64,000 nucleotides of DNA from Desulforhopalus singaporensis (GTDB lineage Bacteria; Desulfobacterota; Desulfobulbia; Desulfobulbales; Desulfocapsaceae): NCBI RefSeq assembly GCF_900104445.1, contig NZ_FNJI01000019.1, positions 37,072 to 101,071 on the forward strand. The letters run 5' to 3'. Below are positions 32,306-41,770 of this stretch, one piece after another; the stretch's first letter is position 1, and each line of letters opens with the position of its first letter. Under the pieces are notes generated by a model. The model was given only the letters and a program-made list of their open reading frames with translations, was not told the DNA's origin and searched no databases. The translations under genes and the position numbers were made by a program.

Positions 32306-35300
32306 TTATTCTTTTGCAAGATCTTCAAGGATACGTTCACAGATGTCCTTTCTGGCGCCAATGGTTCCGACCACTTTCCCCGCCAGAAAAGAAAGTCCGC
32401 CGGTGGCGATAAAGGCTGTGTATTCAGCATATTTTCTGGCGACATCACCAATATTGATACCCGCCTGCGGATTCCCCAGGGTGCCGCCGATATGGATCAG
32501 GCTTGCCAGGTCGGTGACCTTGGTGAGGGCGTCGAGCGGATTTCTCGCCTTTGAGCTTGCGCCGATATCGATCTGTTCCGTTGTCAGGTTGATTTCGCCG
32601 CCGCCGATCCATGTCGCTTCAGTCGTCTGGGCGGCGATCTTCTTTTTGAAATCCACCATGCCGTTTTCTGCGTCGAATCTGACTATGGCACACTCAAGGG
32701 TCGTGTTTTCAGAGGCTGCCGGATTTATCTGGGTCAGCAATCCCTGGCCCAGCCTGGTGAAAAAGGACTTGCTGATGGTGGCGTCAGCTATCCCGGCCAC
32801 GAAGTGGCCGTCAAGGCTCCCCATCACTTCGGCAACCGATTTCCCCGAGCCGTGCAGGTCGGCTTTAAGATCGAGTTTTCCGCCGATCTTCGGGAGTACC
32901 AGATCCTTGAAATCGACCTGAACGTCCAGGGACGGCCTGGGGGATGTCGCATTAAAAGAGATCCAGCCGCCGCCGGTTCCGCCTGCCGCTGTCGTCAGGG
33001 TAAAAGGAGCGGTTGTGAGCAGCCCCCGATCGACGGTGATTGTCGCCGTGGTGTCGACAGCAAAATCTTCATAGACGGTCATGTGCAGGAGTTCAAGGTC
33101 CAGATCAATATCGAATTGCTGCAAAAGTCCTGTTGCAAACGGTCTGGAAGAGAAGATTTTGTTGTTGTCACCAACTGTCCGGAGTTTACTCTCCCGGCTA
33201 TTCTGTCCATTATGCAGGTCTTGTTGCCCCGAATCGGAAAAGAGAGGGGTGGTATCCAGGTTCGAGAGCTGGAGGCGACCGGTAATTCTGCTTCGCCCGC
33301 CACCGGTTGCAGTGGAGCTGTAGGTGAAATCGCCCCGTGCTTGAGCCTGGCCGGCTGTGGCCTGGAACTCATCGACACGGTAATGTCCGTGCCCCCCCGA
33401 ACTCCTGGCGGTTACCCTGAGTTTTTCAGGGATCGGGATTTCTCTGCCGGCAACAATGTTCAGTGGCTGCAGAGAGCTGGCCTCGATTGCGACCCGGGAT
33501 TGAAATTGCTGGTTTGAGCTCACCCCGATTATATGGCCCTCTAACGTTGCGTTCATTTCCCTGCCCGTTACGTTGGCGGAAAATGTGAGCATGTCCTTAA
33601 TCGACTTTTCCCCATGGACAACAACGTTTGCGGACCAGGGGCCGCTTTTCGGCAGCTCGGTCTTGATAAAAGGTGACAGTGATGACAAAGAATCGATCTC
33701 TGCGGATATGGTGGCGGTCATCTCTCTCAGGGCGAGCAGGTCGGCGATCGCAGCCGTTGCCTCTCCCCTCATGCCGGGGCGCGTGACCACGGTGTTGAGT
33801 GAGATAAGCTGCAAAGAAGTTGCCGATGACCTCAGGTGTCCGTCAAGCCTTGCCTCGCCCAGCTCGGGCAGGTCCACGCCAAATGGCTTTGCGAACTTTG
33901 CAAGCGACGGTACCGCGGCGGTAAAAAAGATATTGACCCCTGCGTTGCCGTACTCCCGGGGATCCTTGGCGACTCTTGCAAGGGAGGCAATATCTTCGGC
34001 AGTGGCTGTTATTTGGGACTGCACCGTTTCTCCGTCAAGCCGTAGCCTGATTGAGTGGGGTGGTTCGGCGGGATTGTCGTGTGAAGCCATCTCCCCTTCG
34101 AGTCGCAGCCAGCCAAGTTCCGGCAGTTCGACAGCTGTAAATTTTGTCAGATCAGAGCTGCGCAGGGCGGCAACTCTGAGTCCGATGTCCAGCCCCGAAA
34201 GATCGTACACATTACCGATTGAGCCCGAGAGATGAACTGTGGCTGTATTATCTTTGACAGTCGCTTCCATGGAATCAAGGTTTAACTTATGCAGGTCGCC
34301 GGAGATACTGCTCTTGATCGACGCCGATGCTGGCAGCGCCATGGGCACTGTTATCCCGAGATTGTCAGCCAGTTTTGCAAGGTGTGGCGATGTGGCGGAA
34401 ATAACGCCAGCAATTCCTGAGAGTTCGGGTTTGTCTCCTTCCAGGAAGAGCGAATCTATGGTTCCGGTAAACTCGGCGGAAAGGGAGGGGTCTGACAATT
34501 TTGCCTGCAGTGCTGAAACGCGCAGCCGGTTGCCGGTTATGGCCACCGCGGCGGAGGTGTCAAGCGGACCGAAAGACGGGATTTTTCTACCCGCGTAATC
34601 GCCGATGACTGCGGTCGATCCGAGGTTTGCGACCACTTGCACCGAGCCGTCACCGGAATCCGGCAGGTGGGCTAGCTGGCCGCTGAGCCTGGCATCAAGG
34701 TTGTGGTCGCGGGCCTCAAAAGTGAGATCGGTGAGAACAAAATCGTCGATGTCACCCGTAACTCTTGCTGAACCAAAAATTTGTGGGGGAAGGGACCGCA
34801 GCGAGAACAGTTTGTGAAAAAAAAACAGCTTGTCCGCATGTTCAGACGCAAGCTCAACAGCAAAGTCCATTCCGGTAAGTGGGATCAGCCCGGCAACGCT
34901 TCCTGAGAGTTTTGCCGAAAGATTCTGGTCGTTGATAAGGAGTTGGCCATCTTCTATGGTGATCGTCCCGTTGTCGATACGGGTGACCAGACTGGCGGAG
35001 AGATTGTGCAGGCTGGGCAGCGGCCTGGTGAAAAAGGGGGTGAAACAGCCCAGATTGTCAGCTTGCATGTGAAGGTTGAGCAGGCCGGCCGGCCATGGCG
35101 ACAGGGGGCCAGCAGTACCTACGATGCGAATATGAGCCCCGTTTATGCTGCCCTTCAGCGCAACCGCTGTTGCCCGGTTTTTCACCCAGTCGCGGAGATG
35201 TCCGACAGTGCCGGCTAACGCTATCGGGGCGCCCCTGTATGTGCCTTGAAGCGATAAGGGGAGGGTGCCGTTTTCCACATGCAGCCGCAGGGTGTCGATC

Positions 35301-35788
35301 GATCCGTCGATACCTTTGGTGGTGTGGTCGGCGTGGGTGAAGCTCAGGTCATTGATCGCAATCTTACGAATGTACGGGGTAAAATGAAGGAAAAAAAAGT
35401 TGGTGGTTTTGCTGGGCTGCTTCTTGTTGTTTGTCGCAACCACTATATTGGCACCGTCCAGTTCAAAGATAAAGTCCACTACCCCCCGGAGAAGGGGAGA
35501 AAGCGCCACCTGCACCAAGACCCTGTCGGCGGTCGCCGTCTGACCGGCAGTATCCCTATCACCGCCGGAGATACTGATCTTTTCCGCAGTAACAGTGACG
35601 GCTGTGGTCACATTGAGCTTGCAGGAGCCCTCGATAGAAACTTCCTGGCCGGTTGCCGCACCGACGGCGGCTGCTATCAACCCCTGGCATTGCTCTTCGC
35701 CGACCAGTCTTGGCAAAATGATGCCAACGGCCACAACCAATGTTAAGGCCGTAAACAACCACCCTGCGATTTTGCATGCTTTCTTCAT
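32306..35788 (-). CDS. AsmA-family large periplasmic/membrane-anchored protein
   Basis: About 1160 residues. An N-terminal membrane anchor (KIAGWLFTALTLVVAVGIILPRLV, about residues 5-28) is followed by a long beta-rich chain with the AsmA repeats (VSIEGSCKLNV, DIGASSKARNPLDALT near the end). AsmA/TamB-like proteins are inner-membrane-anchored bridges linked to outer-membrane assembly and phospholipid transport. The C-terminal block with STTATGGGRSRITGRLQLSNLDTTPLF and the ending FLAGKVVGTIGARKD fits the AsmA C-terminal region. I start at ATG 35788; a GTG 12 bp upstream with AAGGAC nearby is an alternative. It is not linked in function to the catabolic genes around it. Confidence 0.8.
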   Translation of the reverse strand: MKKACKIAGWLFTALTLVVAVGIILPRLVGEEQCQGLIAAAVGAATGQEVSIEGSCKLNVTTAVTVTAEKISISGGDRDTAGQTATADRVLVQVALSPLLRGVVDFIFELDGANIVVATNNKKQPSKTTNFFFLHFTPYIRKIAINDLSFTHADHTTKGIDGSIDTLRLHVENGTLPLSLQGTYRGAPIALAGTVGHLRDWVKNRATAVALKGSINGAHIRIVGTAGPLSPWPAGLLNLHMQADNLGCFTPFFTRPLPSLHNLSASLVTRIDNGTITIEDGQLLINDQNLSAKLSGSVAGLIPLTGMDFAVELASEHADKLFFFHKLFSLRSLPPQIFGSARVTGDIDDFVLTDLTFEARDHNLDARLSGQLAHLPDSGDGSVQVVANLGSTAVIGDYAGRKIPSFGPLDTSAAVAITGNRLRVSALQAKLSDPSLSAEFTGTIDSLFLEGDKPELSGIAGVISATSPHLAKLADNLGITVPMALPASASIKSSISGDLHKLNLDSMEATVKDNTATVHLSGSIGNVYDLSGLDIGLRVAALRSSDLTKFTAVELPELGWLRLEGEMASHDNPAEPPHSIRLRLDGETVQSQITATAEDIASLARVAKDPREYGNAGVNIFFTAAVPSLAKFAKPFGVDLPELGEARLDGHLRSSATSLQLISLNTVVTRPGMRGEATAAIADLLALREMTATISAEIDSLSSLSPFIKTELPKSGPWSANVVVHGEKSIKDMLTFSANVTGREMNATLEGHIIGVSSNQQFQSRVAIEASSLQPLNIVAGREIPIPEKLRVTARSSGGHGHYRVDEFQATAGQAQARGDFTYSSTATGGGRSRITGRLQLSNLDTTPLFSDSGQQDLHNGQNSRESKLRTVGDNNKIFSSRPFATGLLQQFDIDLDLELLHMTVYEDFAVDTTATITVDRGLLTTAPFTLTTAAGGTGGGWISFNATSPRPSLDVQVDFKDLVLPKIGGKLDLKADLHGSGKSVAEVMGSLDGHFVAGIADATISKSFFTRLGQGLLTQINPAASENTTLECAIVRFDAENGMVDFKKKIAAQTTEATWIGGGEINLTTEQIDIGASSKARNPLDALTKVTDLASLIHIGGTLGNPQAGINIGDVARKYAEYTAFIATGGLSFLAGKVVGTIGARKDICERILEDLAKE

Positions 35789-36496
35789 CTGCGTGTTCAC
35801 CGAGGTCCTTTGCCCTGAATAAAATCTGCCGGGCCTCCATGGTGTTTCATATATAAAGATATGTTCTGCAGAGATGAAACACAAATGATCCTGACCGGAA
35901 AGTGCCGGATTTTGAGCCGTTAGGGGGATCTTTTGGGCGAACCAAATATGCATGGATCGGTGGTTGCTGTATGCATATCTGCATAAAATATCCGGTCGGA
36001 AAAGTTTGTGAGGTTGCTGGTCTACCTCAAAAAAAGTACGCGACGATAACAAATATTGTCAGGTTGAAAGTTTGTAACTGTATGAAATTAAATGATTAAA
36101 ATCGATATGTTCTGGTTCTGTACAGCAGGTGTGTAAGGGAAGATTCGGCAAATGGTATATTAATTGCTCCAGGGTTGGCAAAAATCTTCCCCGGACTCCT
36201 TTCGTAAGTGGAGATCCAGGTGGGGTCCAAAAGTATTAACTGCGTAAAAACAGGGTATCAGCCGGTGGTGTTTTCGCAGTGGTGCAGAAGCAGTGGAAAA
36301 TTGTGACGCGAGGGGATGAAAACAGATGAGAAAAGGAGGTGGACAGCTTACAGAAAAACATTTCGCATGATCCCGGAGGACTCACTTTCAGCGTGTAATA
36401 CTCTATGGGTACGTCTCTATCGAAAAAGTGCGCAGTGAAAATGTGCACAAAATCGAAATGCCGCTTTGCCGGGCAATTTCATTAAAGGAGCAACAA
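35789..36496. other. Intergenic region between AsmA gene and TRAP binding-protein gene
   Basis: About 700 bp. It contains three ATGCAT-containing sequences between 35946 and 35985, a sigma-54 promoter candidate at 36153-36168 and a strong AGGAGG at 36334-36339 that is not followed by a well-placed start codon. A 41-codon frame from ATG 36316 has a ribosome site that is too close. The leader from the sigma-54 site to the ATG would be about 315 nt. Confidence 0.4.
36153..36168 (+). promoter_or_regulatory. Sigma-54 promoter candidate upstream of TRAP binding protein 1
   Basis: TGGTATATTAATTGCT: GG and GC of the -24/-12 elements are exactly 10 bp apart, and the -12 element is a full TTGCT. One of four such sites around the sigma-54 activator at 43.9 kb. 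Confidence 0.55.
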
Positions 36497-37516
36497 ATGA
36501 AGAACTATGCAGGACGATTGTCATTAGCTGTTTTGTTAATCTTTGGCCTCTGTCTTAATTTTTCCGCCGCAGCGTGGTCGGCTACCTGGAAAATGGCTCT
36601 CGGGGATTCGAACGGAAGCCCCCAGCATGAAGTCGGCAAAAAATTCAAGGAGGCCCTGGAGGCAAAGACAAACGGCAAATATAAAGTCACCCTTTTTCTC
36701 AACGGCCAGCTTGGCAGTGAACAGGACACGGTTAACGACGCGGCGATGGGGACGCTCGATATGTCCTGCCTGGCGATCAATAATGTGACCCCTTTTTCGC
36801 CGACTGTCGGCGTTCTTTCCCTGCCTTATGTCATCCAGAGCCTTGAAGAAGCCGCAATGCTTACCCAGGGGGAAGTAGGGCGGGAGTTGACAGAAAACAC
36901 CATCCGCGATGCGGGAGTGCGAATCGTCGCCTGGACCTATACGGGGTTCCGTGTCCTGACAAACTCCAAGAAACCGGTCTCCACCCTGGATGACCTGCAG
37001 GGATTGATTGTTCGTGTTCCTAAAAATGAAATCATGATAGACACTTACAAATCGTGGGGTATTAATCCTTCTCCGATGGCCTGGAGTGAAACATTCACCG
37101 CCCTGCAGCAGAAGGTTGTTGATGGCCAGGACAACCCCTATCTGACTATAAATGCCATGCAGTTCTATACTGTCCAGAAGTATATCACCCCGATCCGCTA
37201 TCTGTTTTCCATTGAGCCGCTGATTATCTCGGAACAGCTCTATCAGAGCCTGACGCCAGAAATGCAGGAGATCGTTCTTGCGGCCGGCAGGGAAGCGACC
37301 AGCCACAGCCAGAAATTTCTTGCGGATTCCGAGGCGGCGATAATCAAGGACCTTACCGAGAACAAGGGGATGGAGATCGTCATGCCGGCAGACAATGAAA
37401 AACTGTGGATCGAAAAAGCCACACAGGCGGTATGGCCGAAACATTACAAGAGCATCGGTGGCAAGGAAAAACTTGAAAAGGTGCTGGAAATTCTCGGCAG
37501 ACCACAGCAACTCTAA
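36497..37516 (+). CDS. TRAP transporter solute-binding protein (DctP family), copy 1, without adjacent QM genes
   Basis: A 339-residue periplasmic binding protein. A signal peptide (LSLAVLLIFGLCLNFSAAAWSA) is probably cleaved before TWKMALGD. The DctP fold shows in GKKFKEALEAKTNGKYKVTLFLNGQLGSE, the GFRVLTNSKKPVSTLDDLQGLIVRVP block with the conserved Arg that binds carboxylates, and GQDNPYLTINAMQFYTVQKY. ATG 36497 has AAAGGAG at the right distance; longer in-frame starts lack one. No membrane-subunit genes follow directly. It may share the DctQM pair at 39.9-41.7 kb. The conserved Arg suggests an organic-acid ligand. Confidence 0.88.
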   Translation: MKNYAGRLSLAVLLIFGLCLNFSAAAWSATWKMALGDSNGSPQHEVGKKFKEALEAKTNGKYKVTLFLNGQLGSEQDTVNDAAMGTLDMSCLAINNVTPFSPTVGVLSLPYVIQSLEEAAMLTQGEVGRELTENTIRDAGVRIVAWTYTGFRVLTNSKKPVSTLDDLQGLIVRVPKNEIMIDTYKSWGINPSPMAWSETFTALQQKVVDGQDNPYLTINAMQFYTVQKYITPIRYLFSIEPLIISEQLYQSLTPEMQEIVLAAGREATSHSQKFLADSEAAIIKDLTENKGMEIVMPADNEKLWIEKATQAVWPKHYKSIGGKEKLEKVLEILGRPQQL

Positions 37517-37562
37517 TCGAACAGAGCTGAGAGTTTTTGAGTCTGTTTGATGTTGTCGTCTT

Positions 37563-37613
37563 CCTGTCCAGACGCCCGGACCGCGATATATTATCCGGCC
37601 GCGTCTGGGCAGG
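37563..37613. terminator. Long hairpin between TRAP binding protein 1 and the GNAT gene
   Basis: CCTGTCCAGACGC (37563-37575) pairs with GCGTCTGGGCAGG (37601-37613) with one wobble, and an inner CCGGA/TCCGG stem extends it. It sits where converging transcripts end. There is no T-run on either side. Confidence 0.55.
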
Positions 37614-37618
37614 ACCGG

Positions 37619-37717
37619 TCATATCATGCCAAAGGTATGGTCAGCAGCATGAATGGCAGCGGTCACTTCTGATGGGGTGACACCAGCCTGCAGGTGGTCG
37701 ACCGCCTCTTCAGTCAT
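37619..37717 (-). CDS. Possible 32-aa small protein coupled to the GNAT gene
   Basis: The ATG overlaps the last codons of the GNAT gene (ATGACTGA), a typical translational coupling. The product starts MTEEAVDHLQAGVTPSE and contains AAIHAADHTFG; it is amphipathic with no membrane segment. It ends just before the long hairpin. I recognise no family; it may be a remnant of a longer protein. Confidence 0.3.
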   Translation of the reverse strand: MTEEAVDHLQAGVTPSEVTAAIHAADHTFGMI

Positions 37718-38198
37718 CGTCTATTCTCATCTCCCAGAACTCCTGGTCAAAGAATTGACCGTACTTTGCGACCCCTTTCTTTGTTTTATACGGAGTGAAT
37801 CCGAATTTTTTATATAATCTGCGCGCATCGCTCAGGCAACTGTATGTTTCCAGGTAAATTTTCCTGAAATTTGCTGATCTACAGTGATCGATTACCGTTT
37901 TAAGCAATCCGGTGGCGATGCCAAACTGGCGAAACTCCTCCAGCACCAGAACGAAGTTGATAAAAGCGGTGTCGCCCGCTTTTTCGGATACCGCGATTGA
38001 ACCGGCCCGGCAGTGATCCGCATTGGCAATCAACAGCAGATTGAAATCGTTTTTGGCTTCAAGAAATGCGATCACTTTTCTGGCAATATCGATTTCAAAT
38101 TCCGCATCAAAGTTGAACTGTTTCGCGTAGCTTTTTCCGTGAACCGATATCAGCCAGCCGATATCGCCTGGCTTGGGTTTTTGGAATATAATGTCCAC
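37710..38198 (-). CDS. GNAT-family N-acetyltransferase
   Basis: A 162-residue single-domain GNAT protein. Motif A with the acetyl-CoA loop is visible as VLEEFRQFGIATGLLKTVIDHC (Q-x-x-G-I-A), preceded by a beta strand TAFINFVLV and followed by KIYLETYSCLSDARRLYKKFGF, the usual C-terminal GNAT motif B. Such enzymes acetylate small amines, antibiotics or protein N-termini. It lies in opposite direction between two TRAP binding-protein genes, so it is probably not part of either operon. Substrate unknown. Confidence 0.85.
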   Translation of the reverse strand: MDIIFQKPKPGDIGWLISVHGKSYAKQFNFDAEFEIDIARKVIAFLEAKNDFNLLLIANADHCRAGSIAVSEKAGDTAFINFVLVLEEFRQFGIATGLLKTVIDHCRSANFRKIYLETYSCLSDARRLYKKFGFTPYKTKKGVAKYGQFFDQEFWEMRIDDD

Positions 38199-38749
38199 TG
38201 TCGCACCCCCTCTGCCGCTTTTTTCTGCCGGAAAAACTTAAGTAATTTTATAGACGAGTTCTGCAGGACCCGTTCTTACCGGGTGTGATGGTCTTTGCGT
38301 GGAATATGTGCAACGTTACGGGTCAATCATGACCCAGTTTGTAAAATGTTTATAAAAGCATAATGTTATCTCCAGGCATAAATGCAATTCGTGCGTTTTT
38401 GACCCGCTTTCTGCAGCTGGTGGTGCCTGTCGCGTTCAAGGTTTTATCGACGGATTGTATTTTTTTGCCAGAGGTTGTGTTACCAAAGGGATAACGCGCT
38501 AAAACGCATGTCCTTTACCGGATACGGCAGGTGTGCAGCTGACCCGATTCCATACAGACGCCAAGTAATATACACGGTGGTCTCGATCTTGCAATGTAAT
38601 TATCGGTGACAGCACCTTCACGACGATGAACAGTGTGTGCATGACCGGTGTCAGCAAACTGACGCCATATGCAGCATAAGGTTCAGTTTTTCAGAGAAAG
38701 AACGGCAAGGTTTATTATGTAAAACAGAAAACATTTTGGAGGGAACAGG
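38199..38749. other. Intergenic region upstream of TRAP operon 2
   Basis: About 550 bp without a gene. It holds a sigma-54 promoter candidate at 38578-38593, a CCCG/CGGG hairpin near 38270 and a small GTCAG/CTGAC repeat near 38650. I see no other structure. Confidence 0.4.
38578..38593 (+). promoter_or_regulatory. Sigma-54 promoter candidate of TRAP operon 2
   Basis: TGGTCTCGATCTTGCA: GG-N10-GC spacing is exact and the -12 element is TTGCA. It is 157 bp before the binding-protein ATG. Confidence 0.6.
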
Positions 38750-39811
38750 ATGAGAAACAGTCTTAGACCGGTCAGAGCCCTTATGGTTGTGTTGTTTGCA
38801 CTGCTCGTTGCGACTTCAATGGTCAGTGGTGAAAATGCAAGAGCTGCCGAGAAAGTGTATCGTATGAAAATCCAGTCCCTCTATCCCCGGGGAGACCTGT
38901 CCATGGAAACTCTGAAAATCTTTTCCGATGCTGCGGCTAAGTACAGCGATGGCCGGCTGAAAATCAAGATCTTCGCCGAACCGGAGATTGTGCCCGGCGA
39001 TCAGCTGTTCGTCGCAACCAAACAGGGCGTTGTCGATATGCTCCAGGGTATGGGCGGGATGTGGGGCGGGATGGTTCCGGTCGGGTATGTGGAATTCAAC
39101 CTGCCCCTCGCGTTCAGGATTTCCGAGGCATCTACATTCAAGGAAAAGGCTAGGGTTATTCGAGATTTCTACATGAACAACGGTTTTATGGATATTCTTC
39201 GGGAAGAGTACGCCAAGCAGGACATGTACTTGCTCGATATCCACACCTATGGTCCGGTGCCGTTCGTTTTGTCCACCAAAAAGATGACCACCTGCGAGGA
39301 TCTCAACGGTATGAAAATAAAAGCTGACGGAGGCAACATGGCATACCATAGCGGGGTCGGAATGCAGGCGGTGCAGATTTCACCTTCGGAAACCTATATG
39401 GCATTGAAACTTGGTACCGTGGATGCTGCTGAATGGGATGTCAGCGCGGTGACCGGAATGAAGTGGCATGAAGTTGCTCCCTACTGGGTGCAGGGAATGG
39501 AGTGCGACCATGCCATAGGTCATATCCTGGTCAGCATGAAAAAATGGGATAGACTGCCCGACGATGTCAAGGCGGCAATGCACAAAGCGGCTGAAGACTA
39601 CTGGGTCGCCACGGTCGACGCATATGAGAAGGAGATTGCAGCGGTTGAAAAACTGGTAGAGGAAGGAAAGGTAAAGGTTTCCGTACTCGATCAGGAGTGT
39701 CAGGATAAATATGCTGATGTTGCCCATAATATGTGGGATGAGATGGCGCAGCAGGATGAAGCCAGCAGCAAAGCGATCTCCATGATTAAAAAATGGCGTA
39801 ACGTCAGGTAA
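38750..39811 (+). CDS. TRAP transporter solute-binding protein (DctP family), copy 2
   Basis: A 353-residue periplasmic protein with a signal peptide ending near GENARAAEKV. Family features include YPRGDLSMETLKIFSDAAAKYSDGRLKIKIF, and the region around CEDLNGMKIKADGGN, where the usual ligand-binding Arg is replaced by a less typical sequence. Its start, YRMKIQSLYPRG, resembles the binding protein at 56.0 kb (FRMATLYPRG) more than copy 1. A TTTGGAGGGAA ribosome site precedes it. It begins a dctPQM operon; a GAAGTGG/CCGCTTC hairpin in the 69-bp gap before dctQ may raise the level of the binding protein over the membrane subunits. Confidence 0.88.
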   Translation: MRNSLRPVRALMVVLFALLVATSMVSGENARAAEKVYRMKIQSLYPRGDLSMETLKIFSDAAAKYSDGRLKIKIFAEPEIVPGDQLFVATKQGVVDMLQGMGGMWGGMVPVGYVEFNLPLAFRISEASTFKEKARVIRDFYMNNGFMDILREEYAKQDMYLLDIHTYGPVPFVLSTKKMTTCEDLNGMKIKADGGNMAYHSGVGMQAVQISPSETYMALKLGTVDAAEWDVSAVTGMKWHEVAPYWVQGMECDHAIGHILVSMKKWDRLPDDVKAAMHKAAEDYWVATVDAYEKEIAAVEKLVEEGKVKVSVLDQECQDKYADVAHNMWDEMAQQDEASSKAISMIKKWRNVR

Positions 39812-39880
39812 ACCAGGAATGAACTTGTCCGGGCGGGGAAGTGGCCGTACTGTTTTTCCGCTTCTTTTCCATGGGGTGTC

Positions 39881-40354
39881 ATGAAAAAAATACTTGAAGG
39901 AATCAGTTGGATCTTAAAGCGGCTGGGCGATATCTGCAGCCTGTTGATACTGGTCATCATGGGCATAGTTTCCTACGAGGTGATTGCCAGGTACGGTTTC
40001 AATTCGCCGACTTCCTGGGCCTGGCTGATCAATAAACAGCTCTTCGGTGTATTCGTCATGGTGGCGGGCGGGTATGCTCTTGTCCACCACGCGCATATCC
40101 GTATTGAAATCCTGTATCAACACTTCTCCCCCAAAATAAAAGTACTCATATCCTGGCTCACCTTCGCCGCTGCCTGCTGTTTTCTCGGCGCGCTTCTATG
40201 GAAGTCGACGTCCATGGGGCTTGAGTCCTGGGAGTCAAGGGAAGTGGCCATGGGCATTTTTAAACTTCCCCTCTATCCGCTCAAACTTTTTATGCCGGTA
40301 GGAACGCTGTTATTCCTCCTGGGATGTGTCGTCATGTTATTGAAGAAGAAATGA
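39881..40354 (+). CDS. TRAP transporter small membrane subunit (DctQ family), operon 2
   Basis: A 157-residue protein with four predicted membrane spans, the DctQ layout. The stretch VIARYGFNSPTSWAWLINKQLFGVFVMVAGGYALVHHAHIRIEILY, seen in part here around residues 35-80, matches the conserved core of the family (start of TM2, then the H-V/I-R/N-V/I-D/E segment). It is located between the binding-protein and large-subunit genes of operon 2. Confidence 0.87.
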   Translation: MKKILEGISWILKRLGDICSLLILVIMGIVSYEVIARYGFNSPTSWAWLINKQLFGVFVMVAGGYALVHHAHIRIEILYQHFSPKIKVLISWLTFAAACCFLGALLWKSTSMGLESWESREVAMGIFKLPLYPLKLFMPVGTLLFLLGCVVMLLKKK

Positions 40355-40403
40355 CTCGACGTAGCGCTTATCAACCGATCTCCATTTAAACGGATTGCAT
40401 AAT

Positions 40404-41705
40404 ATGAGTATTGAACTGATTACCATTACCCTGTTCACCAGTCTCCTGGTGATGCTGGCTCTTGGCGTTCCGGTGACTTTTTCCCTGGGAGCGGTAACCA
40501 TCGCCTTCACTTATTTTCTCGAAGGTACGGATGCTCTTTTTACCGTTGCCACTACCACCTACCAGCAGATTACCAGTACCACCCTGATGACCATCCCCCT
40601 GTTTCTTATAATGGGTAATTTTCTGGTGAAGTCGGGAATCTCGGAACGGATGTTCAATGGATTGAACTACTGGCTCTCCGGGGTTCGGGGAGGGTTGGCT
40701 ATCGTATCCATCGGAGTATGCGTTGCCCTTGCCATGTGCGGCGGCTTCGGTCCGGGAATTCTTACCATGGGCTTGGTCGCCGTACCGGCCATGCTCAAAC
40801 ATAATTATAGCAAGAATATCGCCCTGGGATCGGTGATGGCTGGAGGTGTGTTGGGGGAGATAATTCCGCCAGCTATTATAATGATTATTTTTGCCTTTAT
40901 CGGCAGGATTTCCGTTGGCAAGCTGTTTTTCGGCGGTATTGTTCCTGGATTTGTTCTCGCCTGTCTGTATGTCTCTTATATTGTCATCTCAGGAATTATA
41001 AGACCCGAATCGCTGCCAAAATCAACCGGACAAGTGACCTGGGCGATGAGGTTCAAGGCATTGCAGGAGATATTCTTGCCCTCAATGCTGGTGGTGTTGG
41101 TGCTTGGTTCAATTTTCCTTGGTGTTGCCACACCTACCGAGGCGGCCGGTATCGGGGCTGCGGGTGCTATGGTAATCTGTGCCCTGCACAAAAAACTCAC
41201 CTGGTCCGTTGTCAGGGATTCCTGTTCGGAAACCCTCAAAATAACGGGAATGGCCCTCTGGATATTGATTCCGGCCACGCTGTTCGGGGTGTTTTATTCC
41301 AGCGCCGGCGCCCAGGATATGATAATGGAGGTGATTGAGTCGCTCGAGGTGAGCAGATGGATAGTGCTTATCTGCATGCAGCTGATACTGATGATTTTCG
41401 GTATGTTCATGGATGACTATGCCGTGGTGACCATCTGCGCTCCGATAATGCTGCCGATTGCCAAACTGCTTGGATTCGATCCCATCTGGTTTTCCATCCT
41501 GTTTATCCTGAACATGCAGATGGCTTATCTGTCTCCGCCGTTCGGATGGGCGCTGATCATGATGAAAGGCGTCGCCCCTCCGGAAGTGACCACCAGGGAT
41601 ATCTGGCGTTCGGTGCCGCCTTTTATGCTGCTGCAGTTCCTGGTGATGGTGGCGGTGATGATCTTTCCGAAGATGGCGACATGGCTGCCCAATATGGTGT
41701 TTTGA
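40404..41705 (+). CDS. TRAP transporter large membrane subunit (DctM family), operon 2
   Basis: A 433-residue polytopic protein with about 12 spans. Typical DctM elements: LGVPVTFSLGAV near the start, TLMTIPLFLIMGNFLVKSGISERM, GGVLGEIIPPAIIMIIFAF and GVATPTEAAGIGAAGAM. It forms the sodium-driven elevator domain of the transporter together with DctQ. I choose ATG 40404 over a TTG at 40395; neither has a strong ribosome site. A strong terminator follows at 41733. The transported compound is probably a carboxylate or sulfonate; identity unknown. Confidence 0.9.
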   Translation: MSIELITITLFTSLLVMLALGVPVTFSLGAVTIAFTYFLEGTDALFTVATTTYQQITSTTLMTIPLFLIMGNFLVKSGISERMFNGLNYWLSGVRGGLAIVSIGVCVALAMCGGFGPGILTMGLVAVPAMLKHNYSKNIALGSVMAGGVLGEIIPPAIIMIIFAFIGRISVGKLFFGGIVPGFVLACLYVSYIVISGIIRPESLPKSTGQVTWAMRFKALQEIFLPSMLVVLVLGSIFLGVATPTEAAGIGAAGAMVICALHKKLTWSVVRDSCSETLKITGMALWILIPATLFGVFYSSAGAQDMIMEVIESLEVSRWIVLICMQLILMIFGMFMDDYAVVTICAPIMLPIAKLLGFDPIWFSILFILNMQMAYLSPPFGWALIMMKGVAPPEVTTRDIWRSVPPFMLLQFLVMVAVMIFPKMATWLPNMVF

Positions 41706-41732
41706 CCCGTATCCTCCTAAAGCGTGTGTACC

Positions 41733-41770
41733 AACAATGGCCTGTGTTTATTATGCAGGCCATTGTTTTT
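41733..41770. terminator. Bidirectional terminator between dctM and the cupin gene
   Basis: AACAATGGCCTG (41733-41744) pairs perfectly with CAGGCCATTGTT (41756-41767); T-run follows on the plus strand and A-rich sequence precedes. The cupin gene's stop codon overlaps its right arm. Confidence 0.85.

Noticed and set aside
36316..36441. 41-codon frame in the leader of TRAP binding protein 1
   Set aside because: The AGGGG adjoins the ATG directly, too close for a ribosome site, and a better AGGAGG downstream has no start codon.
36536..37510. 324-codon minus-strand frame opposite the TRAP binding protein gene
   Set aside because: Covers the whole real gene in antisense, without signal peptide or family pattern.
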